Positions 1 through 7,035 of a stretch of 10,559 nucleotides of DNA are shown piece by piece. Numbering within the stretch: position 1 is the first letter of the stretch; the number at the start of each line of letters is the position of its first letter. The translations under genes were made by a program, and so were the position numbers. Where the stretch lies: positions 1 to 10,559 of the forward strand of contig DAIDJA010000034.1 of assembly GCA_027451605.1 (NCBI GenBank), read 5' to 3'. A model generated the notes under the pieces. It searched no databases and was not told where the DNA came from. It worked only from the letters and a program-made list of their open reading frames with translations. This DNA comes from Acidimicrobiales bacterium (GTDB lineage Bacteria > Actinomycetota > Acidimicrobiia > Acidimicrobiales > JABEUL01).

Positions 1-414
1 GTTGCAAGGGCTGTGGGAATGGAGGAAGTATTCAAGGACAAGACTCTTAAGGAGTTGGACCCCGGCGAAGGTGATGGGTTAACTTGGAAAGATTTTCTTG
101 ACAAATATGGTGTCCCAAATTTCAAACAAGATCCCGATAAGCCGGTCGCCGAAGGAGGCGAGAGTTGGAATCAGATGATGAATCGTGCCAGAAATGCAAT
201 GATTAAGATAACCAATCGCCATATTGACAAGACGGTGGTTGCAGTATGTCACGGCGGGGTAATTCAAGCATCGATGGCAAGATTTATGCAACTAGCCAAT
301 AACGGTATTGATGCTAATCTTAGACCCGAATACACTTCTATTACTGAATGGAGGGGGAGGAATCGAGTCTTTCGTTTGGTCAGATATAACGATTACAGCC
401 ATTTACTCGGCTAG
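1..414 (+). CDS. Histidine phosphatase family protein (3' part; 5' end outside window)
   Basis: The reading frame is open from base 1 (it begins V-A-R-A-V-G) and ends at the TAG at 412-414, so about 137 C-terminal residues are visible. The stretch ELDPGEGDGLT matches the segment of the phosphoglycerate mutase/histidine phosphatase fold that carries the acidic proton donor. The motif VCHGGVI (bases about 247-267) is the second catalytic-histidine motif of the family. The RHG motif with the nucleophilic histidine and the conserved arginine should lie upstream and cannot be checked. A GTG at 13 and an ATG at 19 are in frame but are not credible starts, because the family needs about 60 more N-terminal residues. 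The substrate cannot be told from this part: small phosphorylated metabolites, sugar phosphates and alpha-ribazole phosphate are all known for the family. The gene converges on the DAHP synthase gene with a 36-base gap. Confidence 0.85.
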   Translation, partial: VARAVGMEEVFKDKTLKELDPGEGDGLTWKDFLDKYGVPNFKQDPDKPVAEGGESWNQMMNRARNAMIKITNRHIDKTVVAVCHGGVIQASMARFMQLANNGIDANLRPEYTSITEWRGRNRVFRLVRYNDYSHLLG

Positions 415-450
415 TATTGCCCAGATTTAATATTTCCGGCAATTTAGCCA

Positions 451-1812
451 TTAAGACAATTTTTGGTCGCTTAACATTTCTGCGACTCTAAATGCCATAT
501 CTATTGCCTGTCTAGCATTTAGGCGGGGATCACACATTGAGGTATATCTCAGCTCAAGATTTTCTTCTGAGGTTTCGGTTTCACCTCCGACACATTCGGT
601 AACTCCGTCACCTGTAAGTTCTACGTGAATTCCGCCCGGCCATGTTCCGAAACTCTTATGTATTTCAAAAAATGACTTAAGTTCTGACATCACATCACTG
701 AAATCCCGTGTCTTGATGTTATTTTCCGTAAGATAGGTGTTGCCATGCATAGGATCGCAGATCCAAAGTACATTGGCACCGTTTTTTTTCAAAGCCTCTA
801 CCAAACTCGGCAATTTGCTGTCAATATTATTTTTGCCGAACCGGGTAATTAGTGTCAGTCTGCCGGATTTATTTTCCGGGTTTAATTTTTCGATAACTTT
901 TATCAGCTCGTTTTTGTCAACCCCGTTTCCTACCTTAATTCCGATTGGATTTTTGATTCCTGAAACAAATTCAAGATGGGCGCCTTCCAGCTGTCTGGTT
1001 CTGTCGCCGATCCAAAGCATGTGAGCTGAACAACCGTATGGGTCACCCGTTATTGAGTCGATTCTGGTCAAAGCTTGTTCGTATTCTAAGATTAATGCTT
1101 CATGGGAAGTAAAAAAATCTACTTCTTTGATTGTCGGTTCATTGTAGAGATCTATCCCGCAAGCCTTCATAAAACTTAAGGCACGTTCAATATCCATTGC
1201 TATTTTTTCATAGTGAAGGCCCGCCGAAGATGAGCTCACAAATTCTCTGTTCCAGGAGTGAACTCTGGACAAATCGGCAAATCCACCTTTGGTGAATGCC
1301 CTCAGCAGATTAAGGGTAGATGTACTTTGGTTGTAAGCAGTGATCAGCCTTTTGGGATCCGGACGTCTGGCTTCCAACGTCGGTGTTTCATCGTTTACCA
1401 TATGACCTCGGAAACTTGGAATTAAGAGATCGCCGATTTGTTCCGTTTCGTTTGATCTGGGTTTTGCAAATTGTCCGGCTATACGACCGACTTTTATGAC
1501 CGGAACTCCCGATCCATAGGTCAAAACAACTGCCATTTGCAGAATTACTTTTAGTTTGTCGCGAATTGAATCTGCTGAGAAATCTAAAAACGATTCGGCA
1601 CAGTCCCCCGCCTGGAGCAAAAAGGCCTCGCCTCGGCACGCCTTTTCAAGATGGCTTTCAAGAAGCCGTATTTCGCCGGCAAAAACCAGCGGCGGATAAG
1701 ATGAGAGTTCTTTAACTACGTTGTCCAATTCGGCCGTATCCGGCCACTGAGGCTGCTGAAGGGCGGGAAAGTTTTTCCATGAGTCAACTGTCCAACCAGA
1801 GATATTTTGCAT
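451..1812 (-). CDS. aroG: 3-deoxy-7-phosphoheptulonate synthase, class II (DAHP synthase)
   Basis: This enzyme condenses phosphoenolpyruvate with erythrose 4-phosphate to DAHP, the committed step of the shikimate pathway, in the cytosol. The 453-residue protein is full length for the class II (plant/mycobacterial) type. Motifs in order are LLQAGDCAESF (about 66-76), KVGRIAGQFAKPRS (107-120), RRPDPKRLITAYNQS (149-163), CSAHMLWIGDRTRQL (261-275), CDPMHGNT (352-359), GGIHVELTG (393-401) and CDPRLN (427-432). The putative metal ligands are C71, H356, E398 and D428; their spacing fits the Cys/His/Glu/Asp set I recall for M. tuberculosis AroG. One local difference is KVGNG near 293-297, where many relatives have KVGP or KLGP. 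The ATG at 1812 places the conserved W..DSW..FPALQQP start at residue 7. No clear Shine-Dalgarno sequence precedes it; a TACAAT lies only two bases upstream, too close to serve as a -10 for this start. The gene is 104 bases downstream of the VWA gene and is probably transcribed separately. The paralogue symbol is uncertain. Confidence 0.96.
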   Translation of the reverse strand: MQNISGWTVDSWKNFPALQQPQWPDTAELDNVVKELSSYPPLVFAGEIRLLESHLEKACRGEAFLLQAGDCAESFLDFSADSIRDKLKVILQMAVVLTYGSGVPVIKVGRIAGQFAKPRSNETEQIGDLLIPSFRGHMVNDETPTLEARRPDPKRLITAYNQSTSTLNLLRAFTKGGFADLSRVHSWNREFVSSSSAGLHYEKIAMDIERALSFMKACGIDLYNEPTIKEVDFFTSHEALILEYEQALTRIDSITGDPYGCSAHMLWIGDRTRQLEGAHLEFVSGIKNPIGIKVGNGVDKNELIKVIEKLNPENKSGRLTLITRFGKNNIDSKLPSLVEALKKNGANVLWICDPMHGNTYLTENNIKTRDFSDVMSELKSFFEIHKSFGTWPGGIHVELTGDGVTECVGGETETSEENLELRYTSMCDPRLNARQAIDMAFRVAEMLSDQKLS

Positions 1813-1880
1813 TTATTGTACCAAATTACGATGTTGACACTTCGACCTTAAATTATGGGTCAATTTTAGGCAACAACTAA

Positions 1881-1918
1881 AACTTACTAAGAGTATTAAA
1901 ACTAACTAAGAATATTTT
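1881..1918. repeat. Imperfect tandem direct repeat upstream of the DAHP synthase gene
   Basis: Two copies of a roughly 17-base unit, AACTTACTAAGAGTATT (from 1881) and AACTAACTAAGAATATT (from 1900), repeat with a 19-base period and match at 15 of 17 positions. They lie about 70-105 bases upstream of the DAHP synthase start, and the second copy runs into the last codons of the VWA gene (stop at 1917-1919). The position fits a double regulator site for the DAHP synthase promoter, but AT-rich sequence can produce this by chance, and no -35/-10 pair is convincing here. Confidence 0.4.
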
Positions 1919-3353
1919 AATCTAATTTATCCACAAACAGCTCTAGTTGTCTTAGGGTCCGGACTTCTAAAACTTCATCGCAGTATGTTGAATATTCCTT
2001 TACGATGGAATCTCCTGAATTCCAGTAGGCTTGAGGTTCCGGATTAAGCCAGTAGACGTGTTTTGAAGTCTTTGAAATCTGCTTGAGTATTTCTGTATGG
2101 GGGTTATGGTAGTTACTTCTGGCATCTCCCAGGATTAATACCGAAGATTTAGAAGTGACTGCTTCCGGCCATTTACGGACAAATTCCGATAAGGCGTGAC
2201 CGTAGTCGGAATGTCCGTCCAGCCACATAATGTCGGCTTCGGTATTAATTCGATAAAATGATTTCATCGGGTCTGTTGCCAAATCAAAATATGATGTAAT
2301 TTCATCGATTCCGTCGATAAACGCAAAGCTTCGAATTTTGCTGAATTGGCTTGAAAGGGCATAGACGAGCTGAAGTGTAAATCTCGCAAATGATGCCACG
2401 GAACCCGACAGGTCTGCCAGAAGAACGACATCCGGTTTGGAAATTTTAGGTTTGCGAAAAATTGGCTCGGCCAGTGATCCGCCCATAGCCATTGACTTTC
2501 TGATGGTCGCCGGCCAATTAAGCCTTCCCTGTCTTAAATGGCGTCGGCGGTTTGCAAGCCGGCTAGCCAGCTTTCTGGACAGTGGCAGAATAGCCTGCTG
2601 AAGATCGAACATTTCCTGTTTTGAAGCTCTCATTATGTCAATATCTTCCAAAAGAGGTTTTTTAAGGGTCTTAGCCATGGCTTGTTTGCCGCGATCCTCT
2701 ATCAGTCTCTGCCTTATCTCATCTTCAATAAGTTTCTTAAGCTTTTCGATTTTAAGGGTAGCTTCATCAGTGGCAAACCGTTCATTTAAGTTATCGTCGT
2801 TTGTTTGCTGTTTTTGCTTTAATATTGCATTCTTGATCTTCGCCTGAAGTTTCTCTATATCCAGATTTCTCAGAGTTCTGTATAGATAATAAACACCACC
2901 TACCGGTCGCCCCGGTTCGATCGCGGCGAACATTGATACCGATAATTTTGCGAGCCGGTTCAATCGATCTTGTTGATTTGCCATTAGGGCATTAAAAAGC
3001 ATCTCTATAACTTCTTCTTGAGTCATTGAACCCCCGCCGCCACCGGCGAGCTTTGATGATTTAGAAGGATTGTTCCCTGAGGCTTTATTTTCCTCATCTT
3101 GAAAATCGTCCTCACCGATCAGGTCGTCTGAAAGCAAATCCGCTTTAACCCCAAAATATATGTTAAAAAGGGAGTCAAAAGCTCCGCGGTGGCTATTATT
3201 TTTTATCAAAGTCGCCGCAAGAGCTTCCCGGAGCAACTCTCGATCATCGAGAAGTTCCGAAATGAGTGCCTCATGAGCATCTATAGACTCTCCCAATGAA
3301 ACCGGAATACCGTATTGTCTTAATTCGGTAACGAACTCCGTTATTAGATCCAT
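1917..3353 (-). CDS. VWA (CoxE-like) domain protein, partner of MoxR-type ATPase
   Basis: The protein has 478 residues. The N-terminal part (about 1-75) is a helical region of the CoxE-like type (ELRQYGIPVSLGESIDAHEAL). An acidic, low-complexity linker (about 78-110) follows and includes the glycine run AGGGGGS. A charged, probably coiled helical region spans about 165-235, and the C-terminal von Willebrand factor A domain covers about 305-470. The metal-ion-dependent adhesion site is visible as D314-L-S316-G-S318, with further candidate ligands at S382/D383 (GHSDYG) and D410 (LGDARSNY). There is no signal peptide or membrane segment, so it is likely cytosolic. Proteins of this kind act with MoxR AAA ATPases in metal-centre maturation or complex assembly, as CoxD/CoxE do for CO dehydrogenase; the client here is unknown. 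The ATG at 3353 is 7 bases past the ATPase stop, and an AGG overlapping that stop gives a ribosome site at good spacing, implying coupled translation. Confidence 0.9.
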   Translation of the reverse strand: MDLITEFVTELRQYGIPVSLGESIDAHEALISELLDDRELLREALAATLIKNNSHRGAFDSLFNIYFGVKADLLSDDLIGEDDFQDEENKASGNNPSKSSKLAGGGGGSMTQEEVIEMLFNALMANQQDRLNRLAKLSVSMFAAIEPGRPVGGVYYLYRTLRNLDIEKLQAKIKNAILKQKQQTNDDNLNERFATDEATLKIEKLKKLIEDEIRQRLIEDRGKQAMAKTLKKPLLEDIDIMRASKQEMFDLQQAILPLSRKLASRLANRRRHLRQGRLNWPATIRKSMAMGGSLAEPIFRKPKISKPDVVLLADLSGSVASFARFTLQLVYALSSQFSKIRSFAFIDGIDEITSYFDLATDPMKSFYRINTEADIMWLDGHSDYGHALSEFVRKWPEAVTSKSSVLILGDARSNYHNPHTEILKQISKTSKHVYWLNPEPQAYWNSGDSIVKEYSTYCDEVLEVRTLRQLELFVDKLD

Positions 3354-3360
3354 ATTTTAC

Positions 3361-4248
3361 CTAAGTGTTTATTGAAAGTTCTTTGAGGGCGGTTTCAATA
3401 TCGGACTGATATTTCAGCAACACCGAAATAGTATCGCCGGCAATTTCCATGTTCAGAGTATGAATTCCCAAAGTAATTAAAGTTCTTGCCCAATCAATGG
3501 ACTCTGAAACCGAAGGTCTCTTTTTGAGATCCATTTGTCTGATTGATCTTACGAATTCGCCGATCTGATCAAGAAGAGCCGCTTCAATGTCGGGAACTCT
3601 CCTTTTTATGATATTTTTCTCGCGATCCATATCCGGATAGTCGATATGGAGGAATAAACAACGTCGCTTAAGGGCTTCGGAGAGTTCTCTTGAGTTATTC
3701 GAAGTAAGAAAAACTAATGGCAGCCGCTTTGCCTCCAAGGTACCCAATTCGGGTATCGAAACTTGAAAATCCGAAAGGATTTCGAGCAATAGGGCCTCGG
3801 TTTCTATTTCAATTCTGTCGACCTCATCTATTAAAAGAACGGTCTGGGCTTCCGAGGTTATTGCTTCCAAAAGCGGTCGGGTGAGAAGAAACTCCTCTGA
3901 AAATATATCTTCTTCGAGCTGTTTCCAGGTTTCGTTCTCCGCATCGGTTACTAAATTTTGAGCCTGAATCCTAAGAAGTTGCTTTTTATAGTTCCATTCA
4001 TAAAGTGCTTTAGCTTCGTCAAGACCTTCATAGCACTGCAGCCTAATTAACCTTGATCCGGTGGCAGCGGCAACGGATTTAGCCAGTTCAGTCTTCCCGG
4101 TACCGGCGGGTCCTTCGATCAAAACAGGTTTTTTAAGTCGATCGGCCAAAAATACCGAAGTGGTAATTGTAGCCGAGGAGATATAATCAACTCCCTCGAG
4201 ACTTTCCATTACGTCATCCGGTGACTTAAAAACGAATTCATTTTCCAT
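3361..4248 (-). CDS. MoxR-family AAA+ ATPase
   Basis: This is a 295-residue, single-domain AAA+ ATPase. The Walker A motif is GPAGTGKTE (46-54), Walker B is VLLIDE (137-142), sensor 1 is TSNNSREL with N184 or N185, and an arginine pair in LKRRCLF (about 195-196) is in the arginine-finger position. It lacks the N-terminal domains of Lon or Clp and the sigma54-contact motif GAFTGA. The start matches the usual MoxR layout, where a short N-terminal helix (SPDDVMESLEGVDYI) precedes the core. MoxR ATPases form hexamers that work with a VWA partner to remodel or metallate a client; the neighbouring downstream gene encodes such a VWA protein. The gene begins 5 bases after the proA stop and ends 7 bases before the VWA start, so all three are very probably one transcript. 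The link to proline synthesis is positional only. Confidence 0.92.
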   Translation of the reverse strand: MENEFVFKSPDDVMESLEGVDYISSATITTSVFLADRLKKPVLIEGPAGTGKTELAKSVAAATGSRLIRLQCYEGLDEAKALYEWNYKKQLLRIQAQNLVTDAENETWKQLEEDIFSEEFLLTRPLLEAITSEAQTVLLIDEVDRIEIETEALLLEILSDFQVSIPELGTLEAKRLPLVFLTSNNSRELSEALKRRCLFLHIDYPDMDREKNIIKRRVPDIEAALLDQIGEFVRSIRQMDLKKRPSVSESIDWARTLITLGIHTLNMEIAGDTISVLLKYQSDIETALKELSINT

Positions 4249-4253
4249 ATCTT

Positions 4254-5504
4254 TTACTTTCTAATCTGTCCGTTTCCTTTAACTATGTACTTAATGCATG
4301 TTAGGTCTTTGAGTCCCATCGGTCCTCTTGCGTGAAGTTTCTGCGTCGATATTCCGATTTCTGCTCCCAAACCAAACTCACCTCCGTCTACGAATCTGGT
4401 TGAAGTGTTTACCAATACTGCAGCGGCATCGACTTCTTTGACGAATCTTTCGGCCGACCTCAAGTCCGAAGTTATTATCGCTTCAGAATGTCCCGAACTG
4501 TATTTCGCGATATGAGATATCGCTTCGTCCAAATCTTCAACACACTTAATGGACAGTTTCAGATCCAAAAACTCTGTGGCATAATCTTGATCGGTCGCTT
4601 CGGTTGCTTTGCCGAAGTGTTTTAGCGTCAAATCATCACCCACTATTTCTACGCCCAGCTTGTCTAGCACGGTGCAGATTCTGGGAAGGAAAGTTTCGGC
4701 GATATTCTTGTGGATCAAAAGGCTCTCCATTGCATTGCATACACCGGGACGCTGAACTTTTGCATTTATGATAATTTCTTCTGCCATGTCGATATCTGCC
4801 GAGCTGTCGACATATATATGGCAGTTACCGTCGCCGTCAACAATGACCGGAACGGTAGCGTGATCGCTTATCGCCTTTAAAAGTGATGGTCCTCCTCGCG
4901 GTATAACGCAATCTAAAAGTCCCTTGGAAGATACCATTTCTCTTACGGAGTCGTGGTCAACGTAAGGGAGCAGAGTTACCGCATCTTCGGGTAGCGAGTT
5001 TATCTTAAGGGCGGTTCTGAACAGGTTAGCTATAGCCGTATTTGAATTTATTGCAGATTTAGATCCCCGCAGAACAACCCCGTTGCCAGATTTTAGGCAG
5101 AGGGCAGCGGCGTCTGAGGTGACGTTTGGTCTATTTTCATAAATGATACCGATGAGTCCCAAGGGAACTCTGATTCTGGATACGTTCAGTCCGTTAGGGA
5201 GAACCCAACCTTCAACGACAGCTCCTATCGGGTCTGCCTGAGAGACAATATCACCGATCCCATTTATCATTGACTCAAGCCGGCTTTCGGTAAGTCGCAG
5301 TCTATCCTGTGCAGTTTGGCCAATATTTTCCCGGGAGGCGAGTTCCAGATCTTCTTCGTTTGCTTCAAGAATTTTGGACGAATATTCCTCAATTAGATCG
5401 GCGACGGTTTTAAGCACGTCATTTTTGGTATTGGCATTAGCGAGGGCTATCGCAGATGAGGCCAATTTTGCATTTGTAATGAGATCGATGACTGAATGTG
5501 CCAT
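4254..5504 (-). CDS. proA: Glutamate-5-semialdehyde dehydrogenase (gamma-glutamyl phosphate reductase)
   Basis: ProA reduces gamma-glutamyl 5-phosphate with NADPH to glutamate 5-semialdehyde, the second step of proline synthesis from glutamate, in the cytosol. At 416 residues it matches the usual family length (about 417 in E. coli). Visible signatures are IYENRPNVTSDAA (121-133) and GNGVVLRGSKSA (140-151) of the Rossmann part, GLLDCVIPRGG (195-205), the catalytic cysteine C256 in QRPGVCNAME, and the C-terminal family pattern FVDGGEFGLGAEIGISTQKL (371-390) followed by HARGPMGL. The ATG at 5504 gives the standard N-terminus; there is no obvious Shine-Dalgarno sequence. No proB (glutamate 5-kinase) is adjacent: the gene upstream encodes an AbiEi-like protein. 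proA is first in a compact cluster with the MoxR ATPase and VWA genes. Confidence 0.97.
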   Translation of the reverse strand: MAHSVIDLITNAKLASSAIALANANTKNDVLKTVADLIEEYSSKILEANEEDLELASRENIGQTAQDRLRLTESRLESMINGIGDIVSQADPIGAVVEGWVLPNGLNVSRIRVPLGLIGIIYENRPNVTSDAAALCLKSGNGVVLRGSKSAINSNTAIANLFRTALKINSLPEDAVTLLPYVDHDSVREMVSSKGLLDCVIPRGGPSLLKAISDHATVPVIVDGDGNCHIYVDSSADIDMAEEIIINAKVQRPGVCNAMESLLIHKNIAETFLPRICTVLDKLGVEIVGDDLTLKHFGKATEATDQDYATEFLDLKLSIKCVEDLDEAISHIAKYSSGHSEAIITSDLRSAERFVKEVDAAAVLVNTSTRFVDGGEFGLGAEIGISTQKLHARGPMGLKDLTCIKYIVKGNGQIRK

Positions 5505-5538
5505 ATGTAAAAAGCTTAGAGGAAAAATTCAAAAATGT

Positions 5539-5550
5539 GAAATTAATTTC
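5539..5550. promoter_or_regulatory. 12-base perfect palindrome upstream of proA
   Basis: GAAATTAATTTC is a perfect 12-base palindrome 35-46 bases upstream of the proA start, in the 90-base gap between the AbiEi-like gene and proA. The position suits an operator or part of a promoter region for the proA-ATPase-VWA cluster. The sequence is AT-only except for its ends, so chance is a real alternative. I could not find a convincing paired -35/-10 around it. Confidence 0.3.
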
Positions 5551-5594
5551 AGTAGTTAATGATCGGCGATTAAAACCTTTTAAATATAGTCTAA

Positions 5595-6287
5595 TCAAAG
5601 AAACTTCAGGTCGTCCTCGGTGAGTTTGGTGGGTTTGGGAGTGGGTTTAAAATTCAAAAGCTGACCTAAGATATCAATAACTTCCGAGATATCGGCACAA
5701 AAATTGTAAAAATGTTCGTGCAGAAGGACTTTTGATCTTATATTTAAGTCTTCAATTTGCAGAATCATTGACGGGTCGTACTTTTTATTCATCCAGTCAT
5801 GAACTTCGGATATCAACTGTGCCCTTTTTGTCTTGGGCAGTCGCCTATTTTCGCATAAATAAATCGCAAATTCAACAATGAATCTGGCTGGACTTGCAAT
5901 ATAAATATTTTCGGCCATAAGGGTATCGTCTTCAAGCGGCGGCGGACCTTTTAAGGTTACGATTTTGAGTTTACCCACGGATGTTGATTTTTTGTTATTG
6001 TATTCTGTAATCTCAATTGAGTTGTCAACGGTCATCCCGGAAAACAACGCCGACCGGCGGCTTATTATGGAAACACCGAAAGCCAAACTAATAATGTCCC
6101 AAATATTTGAAGTTATTAAATTGTCAATATTCGTATATAGGTCACCGGTATATATTCCTGTGCCCAACTGTCTAATAAGCCCCAGCTTTTTAGCTGCGGC
6201 AATTTGAGCCTTATCATTTCCGTCTCGGGCTATGAATACCGTTTCTTTAAAATTTAACCACTCTTTAACTTGCTCTTCTTTAGACAT
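5595..6287 (-). CDS. AbiEi-like winged-helix protein (type IV antitoxin-like or Fic-fusion N-terminal half)
   Basis: The protein has 230 residues. The N-terminal part (about 25-50: DKAQIAAAKKLGLIRQLGTG then IYTG) reads as the winged-helix segment of AbiEi-family regulators, where a helix-turn-helix is followed by a beta-wing with the R.L..GIYT pattern. The middle (about 55-140) has NIWDIISLAF, ISRRSALFSG and IASPARFIVEF. From memory this closely resembles the AbiEi-like region found in front of Fic/DOC domains in some Fic fusion proteins (nlW.i, isdRsAl, aS.aR.llE). The protein stops after a proline/lysine-rich tail (KPTPKPTKL) where such fusions would continue, and no HPFxxGNGR Fic motif lies in the following 90 bases. 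No AbiEii nucleotidyltransferase toxin is adjacent. It may be an orphan antitoxin, a regulator or a truncated fusion. It is transcribed away from vapBC across a 346-base gap. I am fairly sure of the fold and unsure of the role. Confidence 0.65.
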   Translation of the reverse strand: MSKEEQVKEWLNFKETVFIARDGNDKAQIAAAKKLGLIRQLGTGIYTGDLYTNIDNLITSNIWDIISLAFGVSIISRRSALFSGMTVDNSIEITEYNNKKSTSVGKLKIVTLKGPPPLEDDTLMAENIYIASPARFIVEFAIYLCENRRLPKTKRAQLISEVHDWMNKKYDPSMILQIEDLNIRSKVLLHEHFYNFCADISEVIDILGQLLNFKPTPKPTKLTEDDLKFL

Positions 6288-6633
6288 GAGGTAAAAGTCA
6301 GAATAATTACCGACCCACAGTAAGTACCACAGTAAATAGCAGTGATCCCGATTCCGACATAACTTATTTTAATATGGTAAATCCTTTAATGTTTATTGAA
6401 ATTGAAAGAGGGCCGGCAGTGTCGAACCACAGGAGCGACTATACAGTTAAATAGATGGTCGCACTAACTATTAATTCCGGGATCTTTCGGCTAAATTTCA
6501 CTCGCATTTAATATTTAAGCCGGTGACTAATTTAAGAAATTAAGCTGACGGTTTCGGATCCGGAGAAAAATTGTCATACTACCCAAGGGAAAATTATGTA
6601 AATATTTGATAGATAGCTGACAAATCTTTGCAG
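6288..6633. other. Gene-poor stretch between AbiEi-like gene and vapC
   Basis: In these 346 bases I see no credible protein gene: the longest minus-strand ATG frames I read by hand are a 16- and a 22-codon ORF without ribosome sites. It holds the upstream region of the AbiEi-like gene, including a 12-base tandem repeat (6315-6338), and the 3' hairpin of vapC (6613-6637). A CGGATCCG palindrome lies near 6554-6561 and a TAATTT-AAG-AAATTA inverted repeat near 6528-6542. No tRNA can be folded from it. Confidence 0.55.
6315..6338. repeat. Tandem 12-base direct repeat upstream of the AbiEi-like gene
   Basis: CCACAGTAAGTA (6315-6326) is followed directly by CCACAGTAAATA (6327-6338), matching at 11 of 12 positions. 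On the coding strand of the AbiEi-like gene this reads as two TACTGTGG half-sites 28-51 bases before its start codon. AbiEi proteins are known to repress their own operons by binding repeats near the promoter, so this is a candidate operator; that role is inferred from position only. Confidence 0.45.
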
Positions 6634-6637
6634 CTAT
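6613..6637 (-). terminator. Hairpin at the 3' end of vapC
   Basis: On the minus strand ATAGCTG (6637-6631), containing the vapC stop codon, pairs perfectly with CAGCTAT (6619-6613) across an 11-base loop that can itself pair weakly (CAA/TTG). Only an AT-rich run follows, not a uniform T-tract, so it may be a weak terminator or an mRNA 3'-end stabiliser rather than a strong intrinsic terminator. Confidence 0.35.
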
Positions 6638-7035
6638 TGACCGGAGCGAATTAAATCAAAATTACACTTTGGACCGTAAGACTGGGTTAATTTAACGTCT
6701 GCTGTCAATAGGATTGAGTCTAAAATTTCTGCAAGAGCAACATAGGATGCGTCGTAAACAGAAATATTATTTTGGAGTTCTAAATATCGCCTAAGTAGCG
6801 GTTTATGCGGAGATCGATAGATCGGTATTTCTTTGAGGTCGGTCATTGCCATGGTTGCTCGACGTAAGTTCATCTTTTTCAACATTAACTGACGACGCCA
6901 AACAGATACCACTTCGAGATCAATTATTTCGGGAGCCGCAAGTTTTTCGCCTTTCAACCTTTCCCTAACGAGATCGCCATCAGGGCCATCGTCGCCTAAG
7001 GCGACTGCTAGTACACTGGCGTCAGTGACTATCAC
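6634..7035 (-). CDS. vapC: VapC-family PIN-domain ribonuclease toxin
   Basis: This is a 133-residue PIN-domain protein, the usual VapC length. The four acidic residues of the active site are visible: D5 in MIVTDASVL, E41 in APEIIDLEVVSVWRR, D95 in SVYDASYVALAE, and D113 in LLTADVKL. They bind Mg or Mn and cut RNA, typically tRNA or rRNA. The N-terminus is standard, so the GTG start at 7035 is well supported. The gene overlaps the upstream antitoxin gene by 14 bases, the normal arrangement for translational coupling of antitoxin and toxin. The gene looks intact. Its RNA target cannot be read from sequence. Confidence 0.93.
   Translation of the reverse strand: MIVTDASVLAVALGDDGPDGDLVRERLKGEKLAAPEIIDLEVVSVWRRQLMLKKMNLRRATMAMTDLKEIPIYRSPHKPLLRRYLELQNNISVYDASYVALAEILDSILLTADVKLTQSYGPKCNFDLIRSGQ

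Noticed and set aside
416..443. ATTGCC / GGCAAT inverted repeat between the convergent phosphatase and DAHP synthase genes as a shared terminator
   Set aside because: The stem is only 6 base pairs with a 16-base loop and no T-run follows directly on either strand.
737..1024. 95-codon plus-strand frame inside the DAHP synthase gene
   Set aside because: It lies wholly opposite a gene with complete class II DAHP synthase motifs and has no family features of its own.
1834..1839. TTGACA on the plus strand as a promoter -35 box
   Set aside because: No acceptable -10 box lies 16-18 bases downstream, and a plus-strand transcript here would only run antisense into the VWA gene.
3000..3080. Glycine run in the VWA protein (AGGGGGS) as a possible frameshift or assembly artefact
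   Set aside because: The frame stays open on both sides and glycine-rich or acidic linkers are normal between the helical and VWA parts of CoxE-like proteins.
6415..6440. GGTTCGACA on the minus strand resembling a tRNA T-arm and 3' end
   Set aside because: The T-stem would need two wobble pairs and a mismatch, and no matching 5' acceptor strand occurs 60-80 bases upstream. No tRNA fold can be drawn.
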